From assembly GCF_030695065.1 (NCBI RefSeq), contig NZ_JAUYTR010000007.1, forward strand, positions 62,001 through 126,000: DNA of 64,000 nucleotides, in the 5' to 3' direction. The DNA is from Sediminibacterium sp. Lineage in GTDB: Bacteria; Bacteroidota; Bacteroidia; Chitinophagales; Chitinophagaceae. The notes under the pieces were generated by a model, which searched no databases, was not told the origin of the DNA, and was given only the letters and a program-made list of their open reading frames with translations. The position numbers and the translations under genes are program-made. Each line of letters opens with the position of its first letter. The stretch's first letter is position 1. Shown piece after piece: positions 56,295-64,000 of the stretch.

Positions 56295-57395
56295 TTATCC
56301 CAAAAAATAACGCACAGGATTTGTCTGAACGGTTGTTTTAAGGACGGCAAAGTTAGGGAATTTGCTGGTTATTAGCGAAAAAAGGAGGTCAATCGTGTAT
56401 TGTTCGCTTTCCCAATGCCCTATATCGGCCACTACCAGCTGGTTGTTGGCGTCAAAAAACTCATGGTATTTAATGTCGGCACTCACAAAAAAGTCGGCTC
56501 CAGCTGCAATGGCATCTTTAATTAAGAAACTGCCTGCACCCCCACAAAGGGCTATTTTTTGTACTTTTTTGCCCAATAATGGGGTGTGTTTGACCAATTT
56601 TAGACCAAATTGGGTACCTAATAGGCTTAAAAAGGCTTTTTCTTCCAAGGGGGATTGTAACTGTCCTATCATGCCAGACCCTACTTGTTGATTGAAATTG
56701 TTCAAAGGAATTAAATCGTATGCCACTTCTTCGTAGGGATGGGCTTCTTTTAAAGCAGTTACTACTTGCTGCTCCAAATAATTGGGTAAAATGACTTCAA
56801 TGCGGGTTTCTTCCACCTGCTCTCGCACCCCTGGAGTGCCATTGGTAGGATTCGACAATTCCGATCCGCGGAAGGTCCCCATCCCCCCGGAACTAAAACT
56901 GGTTTCACTGTACTCCCCAATATTTCCTGCACCTGCTTCAAACAAAGCTGCTTGTACTTGCATGAATTGTGGTGTTGGTACAAAAGTTACAAGCTTGGTA
57001 AGTATTGATTTTTTGGGTTGTAAAATTTGGCAATGCGTTAATCCTATTCTTTGTGCTATAACACTGTTTACGCCTCCCCAAACATTGTCTAAATTGGTAT
57101 GGATGGCATAAATGGCCAGATCATTTTTAATGGCGTAAATCAAGGCTTCTTCTACATAGTTTTTTCCAGTGATTTTAGTAATGCCTTTAAATAAAATAGG
57201 ATGATGGGCTACTACCAAATTGGCACCTGCTGCCTTGGCTTCTTCCAAAACCGCTAGGGTAGCATCTAAAGCGCAAACTACACCCGTACACTCCCAATTG
57301 GCCGATCCGGTTAGCAAGCCTGCATTGTCGTAAGACTCTTGATATGCAAGTGGAGCAAAGCTTTCAAGGGTTTGGGTAATTTGGCGTATGGTCAT
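56295..57395 (-). CDS. Nif3-like metal-binding protein (DUF34)
   Basis: A 366-residue member of the Nif3/YbgI family with a central PII-like insert (about 130-235). The metal-binding His residues are visible in VVAHHPILFKG, AIHTNLDNV and, near the end, VADIGHWESEQ. The family has been called GTP cyclohydrolase I type 2, but its role is unproven. The ATG at 57395 is chosen over an upstream start at 57455 that would overlap the divergent aminotransferase gene. First gene of a unit with the zinc-ribbon protein. Confidence 0.9.
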   Translation of the reverse strand: MTIRQITQTLESFAPLAYQESYDNAGLLTGSANWECTGVVCALDATLAVLEEAKAAGANLVVAHHPILFKGITKITGKNYVEEALIYAIKNDLAIYAIHTNLDNVWGGVNSVIAQRIGLTHCQILQPKKSILTKLVTFVPTPQFMQVQAALFEAGAGNIGEYSETSFSSGGMGTFRGSELSNPTNGTPGVREQVEETRIEVILPNYLEQQVVTALKEAHPYEEVAYDLIPLNNFNQQVGSGMIGQLQSPLEEKAFLSLLGTQFGLKLVKHTPLLGKKVQKIALCGGAGSFLIKDAIAAGADFFVSADIKYHEFFDANNQLVVADIGHWESEQYTIDLLFSLITSKFPNFAVLKTTVQTNPVRYFLG

Positions 57396-57430
57396 AAATA
57401 ATAATTGCTCCAACGAATTTAGCTTCAATC

Positions 57431-57438
57431 TATCTTTG
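57431..57438 (+). promoter_or_regulatory. -7 promoter element of the class IV aminotransferase gene
   Basis: TATCTTTG matches TAnnTTTG exactly and ends four bases before the ATG at 57443, again implying an mRNA with almost no leader. Confidence 0.4.
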
Positions 57439-57442
57439 TTGT

Positions 57443-58294
57443 ATGTCTGCTGCACAATTTCTTTTTAGCGATGGTAAAATACTAAAGCACGATAAGCGCT
57501 TGATATCGCCCAATAACCGTTCTTTTAGATATGGGGATGGTTTCTTTGAAACCATGAAATGGCATAAAGGGAAAATTTTATTAGCGCAGTTGCATATGGA
57601 ACGATTGTTTCATACCCTACATGCATTGCATTTTAAACCACCGGCTTATTTTACGGATGAATATATTATGAATGCAATTCAAGCTTTGGTAGCCAAGAAT
57701 CAGCACCACCAGTTGGCAAGAATTCGTGTTACCATTTATCGCGGCGATGGGGGAATTTATGATGAACAAAATCATTTTCCTCACTTGCTTATTCAAACCT
57801 GGGCGCTGAATGCTATGAACAATCGCTTGAACGAAAATGGATTGACCATTGATATTTATGCTGCGGCTGTAAAGCAAGCAGATCATTTTTCGTTGTTGAA
57901 AACGAATAATTATTTAGGCTATGCCATGGCTGCTTTATGGGCTAAAGAACAGCATTTGAATGATGCTATTTTGTTGAATCCACAAGGCAATATTGCAGAC
58001 GCAACTATTGCGAATGTTTTTTTAATTCAGAATGGTTCAATTATAACGCCTGCTTTATCGGAAGGTCCTGTTAGCGGTGTAATGCGAAAATACTTGTTGA
58101 CTCAATTGCGCGAAAAAGGCTATGAAGTAAAAGAGGGCGTTGTTACTGCTGCAGATTTAGCCAATGCTTCTGAAGTATTTTTAACCAATGCCATTTATGG
58201 GATGCGTTGGGTGAAGGAATCTGGCAAGAATGCGTATTCGCACCAGTTAGTGCCGCATTTGTATAAAGAAATTATTGCCCCTTTATTTGTTTAA
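57443..58294 (+). CDS. Class IV aminotransferase (PabC/IlvE/DAT-like)
   Basis: A 283-residue pyridoxal-phosphate enzyme. The fold-type IV pattern is clear: FRYGDGFFETM near residue 30, the cofactor Lys153 in LLKTNNYL, and the NIADATIANVFLI and SEVFLTNAIYG segments. The family includes aminodeoxychorismate lyase, branched-chain and D-alanine aminotransferases; I cannot choose among them, though the size and early FFET motif suit PabC-like lyases. Divergent from the Nif3-like gene. Confidence 0.85.
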   Translation: MSAAQFLFSDGKILKHDKRLISPNNRSFRYGDGFFETMKWHKGKILLAQLHMERLFHTLHALHFKPPAYFTDEYIMNAIQALVAKNQHHQLARIRVTIYRGDGGIYDEQNHFPHLLIQTWALNAMNNRLNENGLTIDIYAAAVKQADHFSLLKTNNYLGYAMAALWAKEQHLNDAILLNPQGNIADATIANVFLIQNGSIITPALSEGPVSGVMRKYLLTQLREKGYEVKEGVVTAADLANASEVFLTNAIYGMRWVKESGKNAYSHQLVPHLYKEIIAPLFV

Positions 58295-58371
58295 TTTTTA
58301 TTGGGTTTCAATGGCATTATTGCTCGGTTGAACTTTTTATTGCTAATTCTGTTGAATGCTAAAACGTTTTA

Positions 58372-59685
58372 ATGAAGCCCTCCGTTAATATCATTTGGTT
58401 TAGAAGAGACTTGCGATTAAAAGATAATGCAGCTTTATACCATGCATTGCAATCGGGAGTTCCTGTTTTACCTATTTTCATTTTTGATACCACTATCTTA
58501 GATCAATTACCAGATAGGGCAGATAAACGTGTTGCATTTATTCATGCTGCTATTGCTGAAATGCAAACTGAATTGGTGGCATTGGGGAGCACGCTTCAGG
58601 TATTTCATGGAAAACCTTTGGAGGTTTTTACTCAATTGGTTCAATCGTATCATGTCCAAACTGTTTTTACGAATCATGATTATGAACCCTATGCGCAAGA
58701 GCGTGATAATGCAATTGCCGATTTGCTCACTCATGCTGGTGTTGGTTTTGAAACCTATAAAGACCAAGTCATTTTTGAAAAAGAGGAAGTAACCAAAGAC
58801 GATGGCAAACCTTATACTGTGTTTACTCCCTATTCAAGAAAATGGAAAGCCAAACTTACACCTGATTTTTTGAAGCCTTACCCTACAGAAAAATATGTTG
58901 ATGCTTTTTATAAACAAGCACCCATTGCAATTCCTTCTTTGGCTTCAATGAATTTTAAAGAAGTAAACATGGAGTTCCCCTCTAAGCAATTGAATGAAGA
59001 GATTGTTCGCAAGTACAGTCAGAACAGAGATTTTCCTGCTTTAGAAAATGGTACTTCAAAAATGGGGGTGCATTTAAGATTTGGTACTGTGAGTATTCGC
59101 GCACTAGCTACCATTGCTGCTGGTTTAAATGAAACTTATTTGAACGAGTTAATATGGAGAGAATTTTATCAAATGATTTTATGGCATTTCCCTAAAGTAG
59201 GAAAGGGGCATGCTTTTAAAGCAGAATACGAAAAAATAAAATGGCGCAACAACGAAGAAGAATTTCAAAAGTGGTGCGATGGTAAAACTGGTTACCCTAT
59301 TGTAGATGCAGGAATGCGTGAATTGAATGCAACTGGTTTCATGCACAATCGTGTGAGGATGATTGTGGCTTCTTTTTTAACCAAACATTTACTCATAGAT
59401 TGGCGTTGGGGCGAAGCTTATTTTGCCAATAAATTATTAGACTTTGATTTGTCGGCCAACAACGGTGGTTGGCAATGGGCTGCTAGTAGTGGTTGTGATG
59501 CGGCGCCTTACTTTAGGGTATTTAATCCTTATTTGCAAACGGAGAAATTTGACAAAGAATTAAAGTACATTAAAAAATGGGTGCCTGAGTTTCAGGAGTT
59601 TAATTATCCGCAGCCTATTGTGGTGCATGAAGTGGCGAGGAAGCGAGTACTCGAAACTTATGCTGCTGCGTTGAAGCCTGTTTAA
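58372..59685 (+). CDS. phr: Deoxyribodipyrimidine photolyase
   Basis: A 437-residue flavoprotein of the photolyase/cryptochrome family that repairs UV-induced pyrimidine dimers with blue light. The N-terminal antenna domain starts with IIWFRRDLRLKDN; the FAD domain has ELIWREFYQMI, the WRWGEAYFANKLLDFDLSANNGGWQ region (written here in part) and SSGCDAAPYFRVFNP. Length fits class I CPD photolyase. A single gene, 77 bases after the aminotransferase gene. Confidence 0.93.
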   Translation: MKPSVNIIWFRRDLRLKDNAALYHALQSGVPVLPIFIFDTTILDQLPDRADKRVAFIHAAIAEMQTELVALGSTLQVFHGKPLEVFTQLVQSYHVQTVFTNHDYEPYAQERDNAIADLLTHAGVGFETYKDQVIFEKEEVTKDDGKPYTVFTPYSRKWKAKLTPDFLKPYPTEKYVDAFYKQAPIAIPSLASMNFKEVNMEFPSKQLNEEIVRKYSQNRDFPALENGTSKMGVHLRFGTVSIRALATIAAGLNETYLNELIWREFYQMILWHFPKVGKGHAFKAEYEKIKWRNNEEEFQKWCDGKTGYPIVDAGMRELNATGFMHNRVRMIVASFLTKHLLIDWRWGEAYFANKLLDFDLSANNGGWQWAASSGCDAAPYFRVFNPYLQTEKFDKELKYIKKWVPEFQEFNYPQPIVVHEVARKRVLETYAAALKPV

Positions 59686-59699
59686 ATTTTACATTAGTC

Positions 59700-59867
59700 T
59701 TGGCTGTGGGAAACATTTCCACTTTCGCTACAATCCTTCTTCGAAGTCTTAAATGCTCAGTGAAAATTTTCCCACAGCCAACTATATATAATCAGGCTTC
59801 AATGCAGCAACATATTAGTTGGTCCTTTGCGTTGTGAGCATTTAAGACGTTTACGGATTGTAGCGAA
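59700..59867. repeat. Highly structured intergenic element with competing stems
   Basis: Three nested inverted repeats form one long hairpin: 59724-59736 with 59855-59867 (13 bases), 59746-59759 with 59835-59848 (14 bases) and 59778-59784 with 59816-59822 (7 bases), all perfect. A fourth pair, TTGGCTGTGGGAAA at 59700-59713 with its complement at 59768-59781, crosses them and excludes the inner stem. The remaining gap to 59925 has no gene. It may be a regulatory RNA leader for the copper genes, a small RNA, or a miniature transposon. Confidence 0.65.
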
Positions 59868-59925
59868 GAAAAGGTTTTCCTGAAGTGTTTGGAATCTTTT
59901 TTTAATTTTAGTTAAATGAATATGC

Positions 59926-60486
59926 GTGAAACTCTATATTAAGAATATGGTTTGTGGCCGCTGCAAGCTGATTGTGAAATCTGAGTTGGAGAAATTGGGT
60001 TTTTCATTAAAGTCGATTGAATTGGGCGAAGTGGAGATAGATGAATCTATTAATACTGATCAAAAAAAAGTAATAGCTGCAACATTATCCAGCTTTGGGT
60101 TTGAACTGATTAATGATAAGAAAAGTAAAACCATTGAACAAACTAAGAATCTCATTAGAGATTTGGTTCACAGTAAGAATAATGAGCTAGACATTAATTT
60201 GTCAAAATATATTAGTCAACACCTTACTATAGATTATACTTCTTTAAGTAATCTCTTTTCTGAAGTTGAGGGAACTACTATTGAAAAATATTTTATTCTG
60301 CAGAAAATTGAAAGGGTTAAAGAACTTTTAATGTATGATGAGCTTAGCTTGAGCGAAATTGCTTTTTTACTCAATTACAGCAGTGTTGCTTATTTAAGCA
60401 ATCAATTCAAAAAAATCACTGGTTTAACGCCTTCTCATTTTAAACAACTCAAGAATAAGAAGCGGAAACACTTAGATGATTTGTAA
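59926..60486 (+). CDS. HMA-like domain fused to AraC-type HTH regulator
   Basis: A 186-residue protein with GTG start (59926). Residues 1-65 resemble a heavy-metal-associated domain with metal-ligand Cys10 and Cys13 (MVCGRC); the C-terminal 100 residues are an AraC/XylS DNA-binding domain (LSEIAFLLNYSSVAYLSNQFKKITG region, written in part, then LTPSHFK). It probably senses copper or a similar ion and controls the genes that follow. This combination is common beside copper genes in Bacteroidota. Confidence 0.82.
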   Translation: MKLYIKNMVCGRCKLIVKSELEKLGFSLKSIELGEVEIDESINTDQKKVIAATLSSFGFELINDKKSKTIEQTKNLIRDLVHSKNNELDINLSKYISQHLTIDYTSLSNLFSEVEGTTIEKYFILQKIERVKELLMYDELSLSEIAFLLNYSSVAYLSNQFKKITGLTPSHFKQLKNKKRKHLDDL

Positions 60487-60573
60487 ATATTACAAATCAA
60501 ACCCATAATTCTACAACGTCAGCTATTTGAGTAAATAGATCTTTGTACCCTTAAACAATTAAAATTGAATAAA

Positions 60574-61290
60574 ATGGTACATCAATATCAAATTACTGGA
60601 ATGACTTGCGGGAACTGTGTAGCTAAAGTTAAGTCTGCATTGCTAATGGTTCCCAATGTATCTGAAGTTGAAGTTTCTAAAGAATCTGGTTCAGCAACCA
60701 TAACTATGGAAAAACATATTGCTTTGAACGTGTTACAAAACGCACTAGATCCTAAATACCAAATTGCTGCTTTAGGTCATACAGAAATGACAGAACAAGC
60801 TAAAAGCTGGTTTGAAACTTACAAACCTGTTATATTGATTTTTGCATATATACTAGTTATAACTCTCCTCATCCAGTTTTCTCGTTCTGTATTTGATTGG
60901 ATGCAATGGATGGAACATTTTATGGCAGGTTTCTTCTTGGTCTTTTCTTTTTTTAAGCTCTTAAATATAAAAGGCTTTGCTGAAAGTTATCAGATGTACG
61001 ATATAGTTGCAAAACAGTTTAAAGGATGGGCATATATATATGTTTTTATTGAATTGTTACTGGGCTTGGCTTTCTTACTTAATTTTAATCTAGTTATTAC
61101 CAATTTGATTACATTATTGGTAATGAGCATTAGCATTATAGGTGTATTGCAGTCTGTGCTAAATAAGAAAAAAATACAATGTGCCTGTTTGGGTGATGTA
61201 TTTAACTTGCCGATGAGTACGGTAACCATCATTGAAGATGCCTTAATGATTGGTATGAGTGCGGTAATGTTGTTGATTCATTTTTTGTAA
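60574..61290 (+). CDS. HMA domain plus MauE/DoxX-like membrane protein
   Basis: A 238-residue protein. Residues 1-65 are a heavy-metal-associated domain with the GMTCGNC motif (Cys12, Cys15); residues about 85-238 form four membrane helices of the MauE/DoxX type with a Cys203-Ala-Cys205 pair in a CACLG motif. Such proteins are thought to move metal or electrons across the membrane, the two Cys pairs acting in sequence. The ATG at 60574 is chosen over a TTG at 60565. It lies 87 bases after the HMA-AraC gene. Confidence 0.82.
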   Translation: MVHQYQITGMTCGNCVAKVKSALLMVPNVSEVEVSKESGSATITMEKHIALNVLQNALDPKYQIAALGHTEMTEQAKSWFETYKPVILIFAYILVITLLIQFSRSVFDWMQWMEHFMAGFFLVFSFFKLLNIKGFAESYQMYDIVAKQFKGWAYIYVFIELLLGLAFLLNFNLVITNLITLLVMSISIIGVLQSVLNKKKIQCACLGDVFNLPMSTVTIIEDALMIGMSAVMLLIHFL

Positions 61291-61309
61291 TTTTTTAAAT
61301 TTAAATACT

Positions 61310-61867
61310 ATGCGTAGTTTTTTATTTGTAATGTTTGTTATGTTTTTTTCAATGCAAGCTATAGCTCAGCACGAAAATCATACGATGCCAAAAGATACCG
61401 TTGTTAAAGCCAAAAGTCCGCGTACTTCAACCATGGCTTTAGTTGGCGGGAATCATGTACATATTGATTATGGTTCTCCTAGTGTTAGGGGTAGAAATAT
61501 CTGGAATGGCTTAGTTGCCTATGGTCAAGTTTGGGCAACCGGTGCCCATAAAGCAACCTGGATTGAGTTTTCTAGTGATGTACAAATCAATAACAAACTT
61601 GTTCCAAAAGGGAAGTATGGTTTTTTTACTATTCCCGATAAAAACGAGTGGACATTGATTTTGAATAAGGATTGGGATATGCATTTGGCTGATGCATATA
61701 AAGCTGAAAGTGATATGATTAGAATTATAACTAAGCCAAAGAAGAATAAAAATTTAACAGAGGCACTCAAGTATCAAGTGATTAAAACAGGCAACGACAA
61801 AGGAAAAGTTGAAATAAGTTGGGAGTACTTAACTGTTTCCTTCGATTTTCAAAATGTAAAATCATAG
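61310..61867 (+). CDS. DUF2911 family secreted protein
   Basis: A 185-residue protein with a signal peptide (about 1-19, ending near AIAQ) and a DUF2911 domain (about 30-180) of unknown function. Features seen: IDYGSPSVRGRNIWNG, VWATGAHKATWIEFS and the PKGKYGFFTIP segment. It is 19 bases after the HMA-MauE gene and 11 before the multicopper oxidase gene, so it is likely part of the same transcript and may act in the periplasm on metal handling. Confidence 0.85.
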   Translation: MRSFLFVMFVMFFSMQAIAQHENHTMPKDTVVKAKSPRTSTMALVGGNHVHIDYGSPSVRGRNIWNGLVAYGQVWATGAHKATWIEFSSDVQINNKLVPKGKYGFFTIPDKNEWTLILNKDWDMHLADAYKAESDMIRIITKPKKNKNLTEALKYQVIKTGNDKGKVEISWEYLTVSFDFQNVKS

Positions 61868-61878
61868 CCCTTTTAATT

Positions 61879-64000
61879 ATGCGAATTGATTCAAATAAAT
61901 TATCCCGTATAGTAGTGATTGTTTTTTTCGTTTTTGTAGCCAATTATTTGGTAGCACAAAAGCGAGTGCGGTATGATTTATTTGTAAAAGACACGATGGT
62001 GTCATTTGCCGGTAAAACAAAAAGGGCCATTGCGGTGAATGGGCAAATTCCAATGCCTACCCTTACTTTTACCGAGGGTGATACTGCAGAAATTTTGGTG
62101 CATAATCTACTAAATGAACCTACTTCCCTCCATTGGCATGGTTTATTTTTACCAAATAAAGAAGATGGAGTTCCCTTTTTAACTCAAATGCCCATTGCCC
62201 CTGGTGCGCAGCATTTGTATGAATTCCCCATTATTCAAAATGGAACCCATTGGTATCACAGCCATAGTGGTTTACAAGAACAAATTGGTATGTATGGCTC
62301 CATGGTTTTGAATAAGCGTTCTAGTGATACGTCATTTAGAAAGGGGATTGATGATTTGCCAACCATACCCATTATTTTAAGTGAATGGACCAATTACAAT
62401 CCAGAAAACGTGCACAGAATGTTGCACAATGCGTCTGACTGGTTTGCCATTAAAAAGGGAACTACTCAAAGCTATGCTGAAGCAATTAAAGCTGGTCATT
62501 TCAAGACCAAATTTAAAAATGAGTGGAAACGAATGTTGGCAATGGATGTAAGTGATATTTATTATGATGCTGTACTCATTAATGGTAAAGAAGAAATTGC
62601 ATTGTCTTCTTTTAAAGCGGGTGATAAAATTAGGTTGCGGGTTTCAAATGGAGGTGCGTCTACTTATTTTTGGCTTTCTTATGCTGGGGGTCCAATTACT
62701 GTTGTGGCCAGTGATGGCAATGACGTTGTACCTGTAATAGCGGATAGACTCATTATTGGTGTGTCTGAAACCTATGATATCATTGTTACTATACCTGCTG
62801 CAAATACCTCTTTTGAATTGTTGGCTACGGCAGAAGATCGAATTAAATCGGCCTCTCTTTTTTTAGGACTAGGGGTTAAAAAAAGAGCAGATCCATTGCC
62901 TAAGTTGAAATATTTTGAAGGGATGCAGATGATGAACGATATGATGAAAATGAATGGTGATATGGATGTAATGGGGATGGATATGAGCATGCAAAAAATG
63001 GATATGAATTCAGTTATGTACTCCGAAAGCAGTGATATTAATACATTAAATTATACTAAGCTTAAATCTCCTGTTAAAACCAATTTAAATGCAAAGGCCC
63101 CAGTTAAAGAATTTCGTTTTGAGTTAACAGGTAATATGAATAGGTATGTATGGAGTATGGATAATAAAGTGCTTTCTGAGTCGGACAAAATTTTAATAAA
63201 AAAGGGTGAAGTTGTTCGCATTACTTTATACAATAATTCAATGATGAGACACCCCATGCATTTGCATGGTCATGATTTTAGAGTGGTGAATGGACAAGGC
63301 GATTATGCTCCACTAAAAAATGTATTAGATATCATGCCTATGGAAACCAATACCATAGAGTTTGAAGCCAATACAGAAGGTGATTGGTTTTTTCACTGTC
63401 ATATCCTTTATCATATGATGGCAGGAATGAATAGGGTTTTTAGTTACGAGAAACAATTGGATAACCCATTATTGCCCAACAAAAAATGGGCATATAAGCA
63501 GTTGCAAAAAGAAAGTAACCGTTTTCACTTAATGGCGCAAAATGATTTTGCAACCAATGGAAACGATGGAATGGCTATGATACAAAATACTAGATGGAGT
63601 ATTTCTTCAGAATGGCGCCTGGGATATAATGATATGCATGGTTATGAAAGCGAAACCCATATTGGTAGATATATCGGAAGAATGCAATGGCTAATGCCTT
63701 TTATTGGGTTTGATTGGCGATTTAGAAAACTAGGCATTCACCCTGTTGAGAAAAACATCTTTGGTCAAAAAAATACGAAAGACAGCCGAACACAAATTAG
63801 TTTGGGTTTGGCTTATACATTACCATTGTTGGTTACGCTGCAAACAGAAGTGTACCATGATGGTAATATACGCATACAACTAAAAAGAGAAGATATTCCT
63901 ATTTCTAAAAGAATCCGAACTGCTTTTATGGTTAATTCTGATAAGGAATATATGTTGTCTGCAAACTATATTGTTGCAAAGAATGCTGGACTTCGAATTC
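61879..64000 (+). CDS. Multicopper oxidase with C-terminal barrel-like extension (3' truncated by window)
   Basis: An open frame from ATG 61879 to the window end, 707 residues so far. Signal peptide at about 8-27. All four copper motifs are present: HWHG (85-88), HWYHSH (124-129), HPMHLHGH (458-465) and HCHILYHMMAGM (506-517), with T1 ligand Cys507 and axial Met517. A Met-rich segment at about 350-380 could bind Cu(I), as in CueO or CopA. After the oxidase (about 530) comes an extension with alternating, aromatic-rich strands resembling CopB-type outer membrane barrels. It probably oxidises Cu(I) outside the cytoplasm. Confidence 0.9.
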   Translation, partial: MRIDSNKLSRIVVIVFFVFVANYLVAQKRVRYDLFVKDTMVSFAGKTKRAIAVNGQIPMPTLTFTEGDTAEILVHNLLNEPTSLHWHGLFLPNKEDGVPFLTQMPIAPGAQHLYEFPIIQNGTHWYHSHSGLQEQIGMYGSMVLNKRSSDTSFRKGIDDLPTIPIILSEWTNYNPENVHRMLHNASDWFAIKKGTTQSYAEAIKAGHFKTKFKNEWKRMLAMDVSDIYYDAVLINGKEEIALSSFKAGDKIRLRVSNGGASTYFWLSYAGGPITVVASDGNDVVPVIADRLIIGVSETYDIIVTIPAANTSFELLATAEDRIKSASLFLGLGVKKRADPLPKLKYFEGMQMMNDMMKMNGDMDVMGMDMSMQKMDMNSVMYSESSDINTLNYTKLKSPVKTNLNAKAPVKEFRFELTGNMNRYVWSMDNKVLSESDKILIKKGEVVRITLYNNSMMRHPMHLHGHDFRVVNGQGDYAPLKNVLDIMPMETNTIEFEANTEGDWFFHCHILYHMMAGMNRVFSYEKQLDNPLLPNKKWAYKQLQKESNRFHLMAQNDFATNGNDGMAMIQNTRWSISSEWRLGYNDMHGYESETHIGRYIGRMQWLMPFIGFDWRFRKLGIHPVEKNIFGQKNTKDSRTQISLGLAYTLPLLVTLQTEVYHDGNIRIQLKREDIPISKRIRTAFMVNSDKEYMLSANYIVAKNAGLRI

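Overview
The window is a chromosomal segment of a Bacteroidota bacterium, most likely a member of the Chitinophagaceae (a Sediminibacterium-like organism is my best guess from gene content, not a proven assignment). Reasons: AT-rich DNA, few recognisable Shine-Dalgarno sequences, several promoters with the Bacteroidota -7 element TAnnTTTG, ATP synthase beta and a short epsilon subunit standing apart from the rest of that operon, a FtsZ with a very long C-terminal linker, an FtsL-like protein of the Bacteroidota type, and small families typical of the phylum (DUF2795, DUF2911, HMA-AraC regulators, multicopper oxidase with a C-terminal extension).

Layout. 1-6.8 kb: the end of a HipA-like kinase, a glycerol unit (glpD, glpF) preceded by repeated operator-like sites, an AI-2E family permease, three small envelope proteins and atpD-atpC. 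7-15.2 kb is the accessory region: a Fic protein with a palindrome over its promoter, an AAA ATPase with tandem inverted repeats in front of it, then a bacteriocin-type locus made of two double-glycine leader peptides, a CPBP membrane protease homologue, a HlyD adaptor, a peptidase-containing ABC exporter and a membrane protein. 15.2-18.5 kb: an AlgH-like protein, an orphan sensor kinase and queA. 18.5-34.8 kb: a complete division and cell wall run mraZ-rsmH-ftsL-ftsI-murE-mraY-murD-ftsW-murG-murC-ftsQ-ftsA-ftsZ, with tight or overlapping junctions, started by a region with DnaA-box-like and MraZ-box-like sites and closed by a terminator after ftsZ.

34.8-45.6 kb: an epimerase-like protein, an ABC-2 transporter pair, and an exopolysaccharide locus (GH5 hydrolase, sensor kinase, BcsB-like protein, a GT2 synthase carrying an MshEN-like N-terminal domain, and a large membrane protein). 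45.6-59.7 kb: mostly housekeeping genes (fatty acid oxidation fusion, gatC, two LolD/MacB-type ATPases, cobalamin adenosyltransferase, DUF2795 protein, SemiSWEET, fabI, recN, TPR protein, zinc-ribbon protein, Nif3-like protein, class IV aminotransferase, photolyase), plus a 26-residue membrane peptide gene with its own terminator. 59.7-64 kb: a strongly structured intergenic element followed by a copper-type locus (HMA-AraC regulator, HMA-MauE membrane protein, DUF2911 protein, multicopper oxidase that runs off the window end).

No rRNA, tRNA, CRISPR array, complete insertion sequence or prophage was seen. The most rewarding targets are the two-peptide export locus, the polysaccharide synthase locus, the alternating-stem element at 59.7 kb, the DnaA-box cluster ahead of mraZ and the 26-residue peptide gene.
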